A stretch of 16,780 bases of DNA from an uncultured Oscillospiraceae bacterium (GTDB lineage Bacteria; Bacillota; Clostridia; Oscillospirales; Acutalibacteraceae). Below, piece after piece: positions 6,444 to 14,360 of this stretch (the first letter of the stretch is position 1; each line of letters begins with the position of its first letter). A program made the translations under genes and the position numbers. Location of the stretch: assembly GCA_900542375.1 (NCBI GenBank), contig UQNI01000046.1:1-16780 (forward strand), written 5' to 3'. The notes below the pieces were generated by a model. That model saw nothing but the letters and a program-made list of their open reading frames with translations. It made no database searches and had not been told where the DNA came from.

Positions 6444-9132
6444 ATAAATTGACCTCCTCTGCAGGTAATGTAAACCGAAAAACAGTACCTTTCGGTTTAT
6501 TATCCAAAACAGAAATTTCCCCGCCATGTGCATTAATAATGGACTTGCAAAGCGCAAGACCCAAACCAAGACTTCTATGACTGTCTACCACTTCATTGGG
6601 GGCAATATAAAACATGTCAAAAATTCTTTCTTTTGCTTGGTCCGGAATTCCGGGTCCGTCATCTGCAATATCTACAATAACCTGTTTGTCTTTCTTTGTG
6701 GTTGAAATGGTAATGGTAGAGCCCGTAGGGGTATACTTTATAGCATTATCCACAATATTAATAATAACCTGAACAATTAATCTTGCGTCCATTTTTGCTA
6801 AAATAAAGTCTTCCGTTTGCACTACTTTGATGGTATGTTCATCCTTTTTCTTATTTACATGATGCAATGCTTCCGTAATGACTTCATCCATCAATTCTGC
6901 GGACATCTTTAAATGCATACTTCCTTCTTCAATTTTTGTAACCGCCAATAAGTTTTCTACCAGGTTAATCAACCATAACGCATCATCATAAATATCACTG
7001 TATAATTGCTGTTTCTTTTCTTGTTTCAATGTGTCTCCATTAGATAACAAAATACCTGCATTGCCTGAAATAGACGTTAACGGTGTACGCAAATCATGTG
7101 AAATGGAACGAAGCAAGTTTGCTCGCAATTGTTCATTTTTAGCAAGAATAGCAGCCTTTTCCCTTTCTTTTGCAACTTTTTCATTTTCCAAGGCCAATGC
7201 ACATTCGCCTAAGATAGAAAGCATAATGCTGTTTTCAAATTCCTCCAAAGGCTCTTCATCTATGACAATGCCCACGACACCATATACATTATCATTCATC
7301 CGAATTGCAAGATATAAGCATTTCGCACTGGACAGCGTTCCTGTAGTGGCACCTGCCCTTTGATTGTTCTTAAATACCCATTCGGCAACAATACGTTCAT
7401 TATCACTGATATAAGCCTCATTATGTTGTTCAATTCCTTTTGGTGAATATATCCGAGGCTCGGACAATGAAGCATCTTTTGCCAAATACACAACGATGTC
7501 TCTATCCAATAATTTGATTAACTGATGAACCGTAACATCAATGATATTTTGCTCACCTTCTGATTTTTGAATTAACTGGTTTGTATCAAATAATACCTTT
7601 GTACGAAATGCAACCTGGGCAGCTTGCCTGGCATTTCTTTTTATTTTGGTTGCCAGCGTACTTGTAATAAAAGCGGCAACAAACATAATAATAAAAGTGG
7701 CAGGATACTCTAATCCATACGTATGAAAGGTATATCTTGGGTAAGTAAAGAAGAAGTTAAACACAAATACGCTGATAACGGACGAGGCCAGACTATAAAT
7801 ACGGTTTGTTGTAATAACAGCCGTAACCAACACGCCCAATATATAAACAATAATAATATTTGCTTCACTAAAACCAAATAAATCAAAAATATACCCAATC
7901 AGCGTTGCTGCACATAAAACAAGAATACTTTTAATCAAATCAAGGGGTACAAATTTCCATTTATAATGCTGCTTCTTTTTTATTTTATAAGGTACAGTTT
8001 CCTTATCCGGAATTACATAGATATCTAAATTTGGAGAGAGCACCAACATCTTTTCTGTCAGCGTTGGCTTTGCAAAAATATGTTTTCTCTTTGCGGTACT
8101 TCTTCCAACTACAATTTTAGAAACACCGGACAATCTTGCAAATTCTGTGATTTGGAATGCAACGTCATCGCCGTAAACGGTTTCAATCGTTGCTCCCAAC
8201 TGTTCTGCCAAATGGATATTGTCACGTAACCGTTTTTTATCCTCTTCACTCATATTGGGAAAATCTGATGTTTCTACAAACAAAGCGGTAAAAGTACCTT
8301 TAAACGCGTTTGCCATTCTCGATGCTGTTCGGATGATTTTTGCATTTGTAGGGGAAGAAGACAGGCAAACCAAAATATGTTCATCCGTAAAATAATCGCT
8401 GTTACTTTTAATTCTGGCACTTTCTGTCAGTTTATTTACTCTATCCGCACATCTTCTGAGAGAAATTTCTCTTAACGCCGTTAAATTTTCTATGCTGAAA
8501 AAATTTGTTAATGCCTTTTGCGCTTGGGTATCTAAATAAATTTGTCCGGCATGCAAACGCTCTATCAAATCTTCGGGTTCGATATCTACCAGTTCTACCT
8601 GGTCCGCATTGTCAAATACTCTGTCCGGAATACGTTCTCTTACCGTAATCCCTGTAATAGAAGCCACCATATCATTTAAGCTTTCAATATGCTGTACATT
8701 TACGGTAGTATATACGTCAATTCCTGCTTTTAACAGTTCCTCCACATCTTGATAACGCTTTTCATGTCTGCATCCTTCCGCATTGGTATGTGCAAGTTCG
8801 TCTACGATAACCAACTGTGGCTTTCTTTTTATAACGGCATCTAAATCAAATTCTTTTAATACAATATTGTGATAAGGTATTTGTTTATTCGGCAGTATTT
8901 CCAACCCTTTCAGTAACGCTGCCGTGCGCGGTCTTGGGTGCGGCTCCACATACCCTACTACCACGTCAATTCCTCGTCTTTTAGCGGCGTGTGCCGCTTT
9001 TAACATCGCATACGTTTTACCTACACCTGCCGCATAACCAAAAAATATTTTTAAATGTCCTCTCTTATGATAAGAATCTTCATTTTTAATGGCTCTTAAC
9101 AATTCATCGGGATTGGACCTTATTTCTCCCAT
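6436..9132 (-). CDS. kdpD: KdpD sensor histidine kinase
   Basis: This 898-residue kinase has the full KdpD layout. The N-terminal KdpD domain has Walker A GYAAGVGKT (32-40) and Walker B LVIVDE (107-112). A universal-stress-protein domain spans about 250-375. Four closely spaced membrane segments lie at about 399-495, then a GAF-like region, HisKA with H679 in SISHDLRTP, and the ATPase domain (N box near 796, DGPGIP near 825, GLGLALC near 856). It senses potassium limitation or osmotic stress and controls KdpE. The start at 9132 follows GGAG by eight bases. In the USP domain, S258-x-S260-x20-FTALF matches the cyclic-di-AMP motif reported for S. aureus KdpD, with the last tyrosine replaced by phenylalanine. 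It overlaps kdpE by 8 nt. Confidence 0.96.
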   Translation of the reverse strand: MGEIRSNPDELLRAIKNEDSYHKRGHLKIFFGYAAGVGKTYAMLKAAHAAKRRGIDVVVGYVEPHPRPRTAALLKGLEILPNKQIPYHNIVLKEFDLDAVIKRKPQLVIVDELAHTNAEGCRHEKRYQDVEELLKAGIDVYTTVNVQHIESLNDMVASITGITVRERIPDRVFDNADQVELVDIEPEDLIERLHAGQIYLDTQAQKALTNFFSIENLTALREISLRRCADRVNKLTESARIKSNSDYFTDEHILVCLSSSPTNAKIIRTASRMANAFKGTFTALFVETSDFPNMSEEDKKRLRDNIHLAEQLGATIETVYGDDVAFQITEFARLSGVSKIVVGRSTAKRKHIFAKPTLTEKMLVLSPNLDIYVIPDKETVPYKIKKKQHYKWKFVPLDLIKSILVLCAATLIGYIFDLFGFSEANIIIVYILGVLVTAVITTNRIYSLASSVISVFVFNFFFTYPRYTFHTYGLEYPATFIIMFVAAFITSTLATKIKRNARQAAQVAFRTKVLFDTNQLIQKSEGEQNIIDVTVHQLIKLLDRDIVVYLAKDASLSEPRIYSPKGIEQHNEAYISDNERIVAEWVFKNNQRAGATTGTLSSAKCLYLAIRMNDNVYGVVGIVIDEEPLEEFENSIMLSILGECALALENEKVAKEREKAAILAKNEQLRANLLRSISHDLRTPLTSISGNAGILLSNGDTLKQEKKQQLYSDIYDDALWLINLVENLLAVTKIEEGSMHLKMSAELMDEVITEALHHVNKKKDEHTIKVVQTEDFILAKMDARLIVQVIINIVDNAIKYTPTGSTITISTTKKDKQVIVDIADDGPGIPDQAKERIFDMFYIAPNEVVDSHRSLGLGLALCKSIINAHGGEISVLDNKPKGTVFRFTLPAEEVNLYE

Positions 9133-9166
9133 ATAATTCACTCCAAAGCGCTTGATACATAAATTT

Positions 9167-9195
9167 ATTATAGCATAGCCTATCTTAAGGAAATA
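9167..9195 (-). promoter_or_regulatory. Predicted KdpE-dependent promoter of kdpDE
   Basis: On the minus strand an extended -10 element TGCTATAAT is visible (TATAAT at 9167-9172). At 17-nt spacing the -35 position reads TATTTC (9190-9195), a poor match, as expected for an activator-dependent promoter. The candidate KdpE operator lies 18 bp upstream of this -35 position. The layout resembles that in front of kdpF. Confidence 0.55.
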
Positions 9196-9213
9196 TAAAC
9201 GAACCATAAATAG

Positions 9214-9231
9214 CATTAAGATTGTATAAAG
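9214..9231 (-). promoter_or_regulatory. Candidate KdpE operator upstream of kdpD
   Basis: The plus strand reads CATTAAGATTGTATAAAG, two related hexamers (ATTAAG and ATAAAG) with an 11-bp period. It matches 16 of 18 bases of the element upstream of kdpF at 14119-14136. Tandem half-sites one helical turn apart are the normal target of OmpR/PhoB-family regulators. Function is inferred. Confidence 0.6.
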
Positions 9232-9259
9232 ATTATATCATACGGCTACATCTTTACAA
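9232..9259 (-). promoter_or_regulatory. Possible second, upstream promoter of kdpDE
   Basis: On the minus strand TTGTAA (9254-9259) and TATAAT (9232-9237) are 16 nt apart. Its start of transcription would fall inside the candidate KdpE operator, so KdpE binding could repress it while activating the downstream promoter. It could supply basal kdpDE expression. Confidence 0.4.
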
Positions 9260-9370
9260 TATCTCCTTACTTGTATTTTTATCCATCACAGAAATACAAA
9301 CAAACAATAATAGTCTAAAAAGATAGAAAATCCCGCTTTGAGAACATTCCATAAATATAGGCGTACAAAA

Positions 9371-9402
9371 AAGGGATTTTTCCTATCACGGAAAAATCCC
9401 TT
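9371..9402 (-). terminator. Rho-independent terminator after kdpC
   Basis: A 13-bp stem (AAGGGATTTTTCC at 9371-9383 with its complement at 9390-9402) and a 6-nt loop are followed on the minus strand by six Ts. It separates kdpFABC from kdpDE. The 295 nt between kdpC and kdpD also hold two promoter candidates, the operator, and an inverted repeat TTGTATTT/AAATACAA (9271-9278, 9292-9299). Confidence 0.92.
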
Positions 9403-9428
9403 AATATATTTGTAATGCTCAAACAAAA

Positions 9429-10037
9429 TTATTCTTTTAAAATACCGTCTAACATGAGATTGACTTTTAGAACATTTACTGTTTCTTCACCAAAGATTCC
9501 TATAAATCTGCCATTTTTACATTTATCAATAATTGCTCGAATTTCATCTTCGGTTTTATTATTTGCCTTAGCAAGTCTGGGAATTTGATATTCGGCAGCT
9601 GCCACAGAAATATGTGGGTCAAGACCACTTCCCGAACATGTAACCAAATCAACAGGAATAGGCGTATCACCCATATCAGGATTGGCTGCTTTAATTTTTT
9701 GTACACGTTCATCTACCAATGCCTGATATTCTTCACTTGCAGGACTCAAGTTTGATGGGGATGCATACATAAGCGCTTTTCCATTTTCGTCTGTATAAGT
9801 AGAAACATCAATATTCATAATACGGCCCCACATATGTGCATCGTCAGTATATTGCTGGCCTAACAATTCACAGCCATATTTTTTACCGTCTACTTCGATA
9901 ATACTGCCATTGGCTTGGTTAGGAAAAATAAGCTGTGCAAGACCTGTTACAACACCTGTATAAACAACACCGCACACTATGGTAAAGATTAAAAAGATAA
10001 GTGCTGCACGCGGTAACACGCTTTTTAATGTTTTCAT
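9429..10037 (-). CDS. kdpC: KdpC subunit of the potassium-transporting ATPase
   Basis: This 202-residue protein has one N-terminal membrane segment (about 10-36) and an extracytoplasmic domain. The family motifs are SPASEEYQALVDERV, PVDLVTCSGSGLDPHIS and the C-terminal GIFGEETVNVLKVNLMLD. KdpC stabilises the KdpFABC complex and is essential for activity; its exact catalytic contribution is debated. I chose the ATG at 10037 (MKTLKSVLPR) because AAGGAGG precedes it directly, and the seven residues of the longer frame would place the start upstream of that site. It follows kdpB by 13 nt and is the last gene of the pump operon. Confidence 0.95.
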   Translation of the reverse strand: MKTLKSVLPRAALIFLIFTIVCGVVYTGVVTGLAQLIFPNQANGSIIEVDGKKYGCELLGQQYTDDAHMWGRIMNIDVSTYTDENGKALMYASPSNLSPASEEYQALVDERVQKIKAANPDMGDTPIPVDLVTCSGSGLDPHISVAAAEYQIPRLAKANNKTEDEIRAIIDKCKNGRFIGIFGEETVNVLKVNLMLDGILKE

Positions 10038-10050
10038 GTACAATTCCTCC

Positions 10051-12120
10051 TTAACCAATTCCCATAACAGTTAATAACATATCCAATAATTTAATACAAA
10101 TAAACGGTGCTACCAGTCCGCCCAAACCATATATCAGCAAGTTCCTCGACAACAGCTTTCCGGACGAAACCTCACGATATTTTACACCTTTTAGAGCCAA
10201 TGGAATCAATACAATGATAATTAATGCATTGTAAATAATAGCCGATAGCACTGCTGTTTGTGGGGAATGCAAGCCCATAATGTTCAGCGCGGACAATCCC
10301 GGATACAATCCCATAAACAGAGCAGGGATAATTGCAAAATATTTTGCAACGTCGTTTGCGATTGAGAATGTTGTCAAACTGCCTCTTGTCATTAACAATT
10401 GTTTACCAACACGTACAATATCAATCAGCTTTGTAGGCGAAGAATCCAAATCAACCATGTTTCCGGCTTCTTTCGCCGCTTGTGTACCACTGTTCATGGC
10501 CACCGCAACGTCTGCTTGTGCAAGAGCCGGTGCATCGTTGGTACCGTCACCTGTCATAGCAACCAAGTGGCCTTTGCTTTGATAATCGCGAATCATTTGA
10601 AGTTTTGCTTCAGGTGTTGCTTCGGCCAAGAAATCGTCCACACCTGCCTCTGCCGCAATGGCTGCAGCAGTTAATGGGTTATCGCCTGTAATTATAATAG
10701 TTTTAATACCCATTTTTCTTAAATCAGCAAATTTTTCTTTTACACCTTGTTTTACAATATCTTTTAGATGTATTACGCCCAAAATTTTATGGTCTTTTGC
10801 TACAACCAAAGGAGTGCCACCTTGATTGGAAATGGTTTTTACTGTCTCGTAACATTCTTCCGTATAACTTCCACCCGCTTCATGTACATAATTGCGAACA
10901 GTATCTGCTGCACCTTTACGTACTTCCATGCCATGATAGTCCACACCACTCATACGGGTTTTAGCCGTAAATGGAATAAAAGTCATTTCATTTTCTGAAA
11001 TTGTTCTTTCCTCAACACCATATTTTTCTTTCGCAAGAGCAACAATGCTTCTGCCCTCTGGTGTTTCGTCCGATAAAGAAGATAAATAAGCAGCATCAGC
11101 CAATTCTATAATGGAAGCGCCGTCCACAGGAACAAATTCATGTGCCTGGCGGTTACCGTATGTAATGGTACCTGTCTTATCAAGCATTAAAATGTCAACG
11201 TCACCTGCTGCCTCAATGGCACGACCACTCATTGCAAGTACATTGGCCTGATTGAGTCGGCTCATACCTGCAATACCAATGGCAGACAACAATGCGCCAA
11301 TGGTAGTAGGAGCCAAACAAACAAGCAATGCAACCAATGTGGTTACGGAAGTAGGATTTTCAATACCTGCCTGATTTGCTGAAAATACAGAGTAAGTATA
11401 AAGAGAAACTGTAACCAAAATAAAGATAATTGAAAGAGCAACAAGGAAAATTTGGAGTGCAATTTCATTTGGTGTTTTCTTTCTGGCAGCACCCTCAACC
11501 ATTGCAATCATTTTATCCAAGAAGCTTTCTCCTGCGTCACTGGTAACCTGTACTACAATCCAGTCAGATAACACTGTGGTACCGCCTGTAACAGCGCTTC
11601 TGTCACCACCGCTTTCACGGATAACAGGAGCAGATTCACCTGTTATGGCACTTTCATCTACAGATGCAGCACCTTCAATAATCTCACCATCGGCAGGAAT
11701 TTGTTCTCCTGCCTGAACAATGACAATATCACCTTTTTTCAAAGTTGCGGAAGATACCACTGTGATTGCATCCTTTTGGTCTGCTGACGGTATTTTATGG
11801 GCTTCCACATCTTTTTTTGCCGCGCGCAAAGAGTCGGCCTGTGCCTTGCCTCTGCCCTCGGCAATGGCTTCTGCAAAGTTAGCAAACAAAACAGTAAACC
11901 AAAGAATAATCGCAATTGCGAGTGTGTAACCGGCTGAAGCATCCTTCAAGCCGCACAGAGCAATAATCCAAAGAATCGTCGTTAAAATAGCTGAGATGTA
12001 AACTAGCAGCATCACAGGATTTTGTGCTTGTGTTTTTGGATTAAGTTTAATAAAAGAATCTGAAATGGCTCGGCCAATCATTTTTTTATCGGCAAAGCCT
12101 TTTTTCGGATTTGATGCCAT
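10051..12120 (-). CDS. kdpB: KdpB, P-type ATPase subunit of the potassium pump
   Basis: This 689-residue P-type ATPase powers K+ import by ATP hydrolysis. The motifs are in order: actuator loop TGES (160-163), PTTIGALL in the membrane domain (271-278), the phosphorylation site DKTGT with D314, nucleotide-domain KGAADTV (402-408), and the hinge TGDGTND (523-529). D590 and K593 in ANDVAKYF correspond to the charged residues that couple ATP hydrolysis to transport in the E. coli enzyme. S163 corresponds to the serine whose phosphorylation inhibits E. coli KdpB at high potassium, so that shut-off may be conserved. AAGGAGG precedes the start. The gene follows kdpA by 12 nt. Length is normal. Confidence 0.97.
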   Translation of the reverse strand: MASNPKKGFADKKMIGRAISDSFIKLNPKTQAQNPVMLLVYISAILTTILWIIALCGLKDASAGYTLAIAIILWFTVLFANFAEAIAEGRGKAQADSLRAAKKDVEAHKIPSADQKDAITVVSSATLKKGDIVIVQAGEQIPADGEIIEGAASVDESAITGESAPVIRESGGDRSAVTGGTTVLSDWIVVQVTSDAGESFLDKMIAMVEGAARKKTPNEIALQIFLVALSIIFILVTVSLYTYSVFSANQAGIENPTSVTTLVALLVCLAPTTIGALLSAIGIAGMSRLNQANVLAMSGRAIEAAGDVDILMLDKTGTITYGNRQAHEFVPVDGASIIELADAAYLSSLSDETPEGRSIVALAKEKYGVEERTISENEMTFIPFTAKTRMSGVDYHGMEVRKGAADTVRNYVHEAGGSYTEECYETVKTISNQGGTPLVVAKDHKILGVIHLKDIVKQGVKEKFADLRKMGIKTIIITGDNPLTAAAIAAEAGVDDFLAEATPEAKLQMIRDYQSKGHLVAMTGDGTNDAPALAQADVAVAMNSGTQAAKEAGNMVDLDSSPTKLIDIVRVGKQLLMTRGSLTTFSIANDVAKYFAIIPALFMGLYPGLSALNIMGLHSPQTAVLSAIIYNALIIIVLIPLALKGVKYREVSSGKLLSRNLLIYGLGGLVAPFICIKLLDMLLTVMGIG

Positions 12121-12132
12121 AGTATAACCTCC

Positions 12133-13947
12133 TTATGCTATTGTGCTGAAGAACTCAGCAATAGGACCAAGTGCAAGCGCCGGTAAGAAGCTGAGTGCAC
12201 CGACCAAAAGTACAATTAATATCAGCAAAAATACGAACATTGCGTTTGTAGTGGATAGAGTTCCGGATGTGGTTGCAATCTTGCTCTTTTTGGCAAGACT
12301 TCCGGCAATGGCCAGAGTACCGATAATAGGCAAAAATCTTGCAAAAAGCATTACCAGTCCCAATGACACATTCAAGAATATCGTATTTCCGTTAAAGCCT
12401 GCAAAAGCCGAACCGTTATTACCACCGCACGACGAATATGCATATAACATCTCTGAGAACCCATGCGCTCCTGAGTTATTTAAACTGTCTGCCACACCCG
12501 GAACAATTGCAGCAATACCACTGCCCAACAGAATGGCAACAGGTGTTGCCAAACAAACGACAACTGACCATTTCATTTCATATGGTTCAATCTTTTTACC
12601 CAAGAATTCCGGCGTTCGTCCAACCATAAGACCGGCTATAAATACCGTGAGTATCGCAAAGGCCAGCATACCATACAGTCCGCAGCCAACACCGCCGAAT
12701 ATAACTTCACCTAATTGCATCAGCAACATCGTGACCATACCTCCAAGAGGTGTATAACTGTCATGCATGGAGTTAACTGAACCGTTAGAAGCAGCGGTTG
12801 TAAAGGTAGCCCATGTTGCGGAAGTTGCAATACCAAAACGGGATTCTTTACCTTCCATATTACCGCCGGCTTGATCGTACATTGTTAGATTTACCGCACC
12901 GTTGTCACTCAATTGAGATGTGCCGATTTGTTCTGTAACCGCCACTGAACTTAGTGCAAGTACCAAGCAAATAAACATTGCGCAGAAAATCGCGAAACCT
13001 TGCTTTTTATTCTTAATACTTAAACCAAAGGAGAAGCATAAAGCTGCAGGAATTAACAGCAGAGAAATCATTTCAAGCAAGTTTGTAAATGGATTTGGGT
13101 TTTCAAGTGGGTGAGCTGAGTTTACACCCATATAACCACCGCCGTTTGTACCCGTTTGCTTAATTGCAACCTGGCTGGCCGCAGGACCCATCGGAACAAA
13201 TTGTTCCGTTACAATTTGTGCATCTGAAACAATCTCACCATTTAAGGTAACGGTATTGGTATCTAAATCAACCGTTGCACCCTCCAATACTTCACCGTCT
13301 GCACTTACCGCTACAGGTTCTACCAAAGAAACGGTTTCAGCCGGTTTAAAGTTCTGAATGACTCCGCCGCCAACAAGACAAAGCGCAATAATGAGGTTTA
13401 AAGGAATTAATACGTGAACTGTAATACGTGTAAGGTCTACCCAGAAGCTTCCAAGTCCTGTATCTTTTACTTTTGTAAAACCACGAATCAACGCATATAA
13501 AACCGCAATGCCGGTTGCTGCAGAAACGAAGTTTTGTACTGTAAGTCCCAGAGCTTGTGTTAAATAGCTTAAAGTTGACTCACCGGTGTATGCCTGCCAG
13601 TTTGTATTGGTAATAAAACTAATAGCAGTGTTAAAGGATAAGTCCCACGATACTCCGGAGAGTCCCTGTGGGTTGCCGGGTAAAAATCCCTGAAGCAATT
13701 GCAAAAGAAAGACAAACAGAAATCCAATACCGGAAAAAATCAGCACGCTGACTAAATATTTTTTCCAGGTCATCTGTTCGTCACTTTTAATCCTCATTAA
13801 CTTATATACACCTTTTTCACACGGTGTAAGTATTCTTGAAAGAAAGGTCTTTTCGCCTTCCATTACTCTTTTAATATAAAAACCGAGTGGAACGGCCAAT
13901 GCAACAAGAATTACAAGATACAGAACGTATTGTAAAACTGTGTTCAT
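12133..13947 (-). CDS. kdpA: KdpA, potassium-channel-like subunit of the Kdp pump
   Basis: This 604-residue membrane protein belongs to the SKT channel superfamily and binds and selects K+. The four pore loops can be seen: ITNTNWQAYTGE (111-123), GTNGGGYMG (266-274), TTAASNGSVNSMHD (383-396) and GGNNGSAFAG (508-517). E. coli KdpA has 557 residues. Most of the surplus lies at about 207-248, a hydrophilic, acidic stretch just before the second pore loop that I recall as only about ten residues in E. coli. The start at 13947 is preceded by AAAGGAG, which lies within kdpF. The start codon overlaps the kdpF stop (ATGA), giving tight translational coupling. Confidence 0.96.
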   Translation of the reverse strand: MNTVLQYVLYLVILVALAVPLGFYIKRVMEGEKTFLSRILTPCEKGVYKLMRIKSDEQMTWKKYLVSVLIFSGIGFLFVFLLQLLQGFLPGNPQGLSGVSWDLSFNTAISFITNTNWQAYTGESTLSYLTQALGLTVQNFVSAATGIAVLYALIRGFTKVKDTGLGSFWVDLTRITVHVLIPLNLIIALCLVGGGVIQNFKPAETVSLVEPVAVSADGEVLEGATVDLDTNTVTLNGEIVSDAQIVTEQFVPMGPAASQVAIKQTGTNGGGYMGVNSAHPLENPNPFTNLLEMISLLLIPAALCFSFGLSIKNKKQGFAIFCAMFICLVLALSSVAVTEQIGTSQLSDNGAVNLTMYDQAGGNMEGKESRFGIATSATWATFTTAASNGSVNSMHDSYTPLGGMVTMLLMQLGEVIFGGVGCGLYGMLAFAILTVFIAGLMVGRTPEFLGKKIEPYEMKWSVVVCLATPVAILLGSGIAAIVPGVADSLNNSGAHGFSEMLYAYSSCGGNNGSAFAGFNGNTIFLNVSLGLVMLFARFLPIIGTLAIAGSLAKKSKIATTSGTLSTTNAMFVFLLILIVLLVGALSFLPALALGPIAEFFSTIA

Positions 13948-14036
13948 TTTTGATTATCTCCTTTCATTAAGATTACTACATAATAAACTAGAAGCGCGAC
14001 CGCAATGCAGCCAATAATTGAAACAATTATCAACAT
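13944..14036 (-). CDS. kdpF: KdpF small membrane subunit
   Basis: This 30-residue peptide starts MLIIVSIIGCIAVALLVYYV and ends with a short charged tail (KGDNQK). That is a single membrane helix, the expected size and build of KdpF (29 residues in E. coli), which stabilises the KdpABC complex in the membrane. The start at 14036 has AAGGGG ten bases upstream. The TGA stop overlaps the kdpA ATG by 4 nt, and the kdpA ribosome site lies within kdpF, so the two genes are coupled. It is short enough that automatic gene callers often miss it. Sequence similarity at this length is weak evidence; position and topology carry the call. Confidence 0.82.
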   Translation of the reverse strand: MLIIVSIIGCIAVALLVYYVVILMKGDNQK

Positions 14037-14074
14037 CTTTTCTCATCCCCTTTTTTGCGCCTTCCTCAACAAGT

Positions 14075-14103
14075 ATAATAGCAAAGATTTAAAAAAGGTA
14101 TTA
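14075..14103 (-). promoter_or_regulatory. Predicted activator-dependent promoter of kdpFABC
   Basis: On the minus strand an extended -10 TGCTATTAT is visible (TATTAT at 14075-14080). The -35 position at 17-nt spacing reads TAATAC (14098-14103), a poor match consistent with a need for KdpE. The start of transcription would lie about 30 nt upstream of kdpF, leaving no room for a leader riboswitch. Confidence 0.6.
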
Positions 14104-14118
14104 GCATAAACGTCTGTA

Positions 14119-14136
14119 CATTAAGATTGCATTAAG
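14119..14136 (-). promoter_or_regulatory. Candidate KdpE operator upstream of kdpFABC
   Basis: The plus strand reads CATTAAGATTGCATTAAG: two exact ATTAAG half-sites with an 11-bp period. It lies 15 bp upstream of the -35 position and 38 bp upstream of the -10 box. It matches the element before kdpD at 16 of 18 bases. Spacing and tandem symmetry fit a dimer of an OmpR-type activator. Function is inferred. Confidence 0.65.
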
Positions 14137-14262
14137 TTTTCACGTTTTGTTCACAAGTCAGCCAAGTAACAATATCCATTTATGATATTATTTAGAAAAA
14201 TTTTCATGTAACTTTCCATATTCAAATAGAAAGATTTTTTCTTATGATAAACAAGAGCAATA

Positions 14263-14294
14263 AAAAAGACTGCACGAAATCGTGCAGTCTTTTT
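14263..14294 (-). terminator. Terminator of the C1 protease gene
   Basis: A perfect 14-bp stem (AAAAAGACTGCACG at 14263-14276 with its complement at 14281-14294) surrounds an AAAT loop, with a T-run on either strand. It lies 66 nt after the protease stop codon and shields the kdpF promoter from read-through. The rest of 14137-14360 shows no gene. Confidence 0.92.
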
Positions 14295-14360
14295 CACTTA
14301 ATATTTAAATTTCAGGATTTGAAATACCTGCTTAATATGAAATAACGCTGTATTATGAAA

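Noticed and set aside
9246..9270. Start-stop mini-ORF (ATG TAG) behind AAGGAG on the minus strand
   Set aside because: It overlaps the -35 box of the upstream promoter and no coding content exists; likely coincidence.
9133..9428. A c-di-AMP (ydaO) riboswitch before kdpDE
   Set aside because: None of the conserved G-rich ydaO core segments could be found; the spacer is explained by a terminator, promoters and an operator.
10280..10582. Plus-strand open frame inside kdpB (100 codons), and the other long antisense frames such as 12143-12757
   Set aside because: They are antisense to clear kdp genes, have no ribosome site or family match, and follow the codon structure of the real genes.
13965..13974. 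A third CATTAAGATT match, inside kdpF
   Set aside because: It lacks the second half-site and encodes kdpF codons before the kdpA ribosome site; probably chance.
14171..14189. Inverted repeat AATATC/GATATT upstream of the kdpF operator
   Set aside because: Only six-base A/T-rich arms, expected by chance in this base composition.
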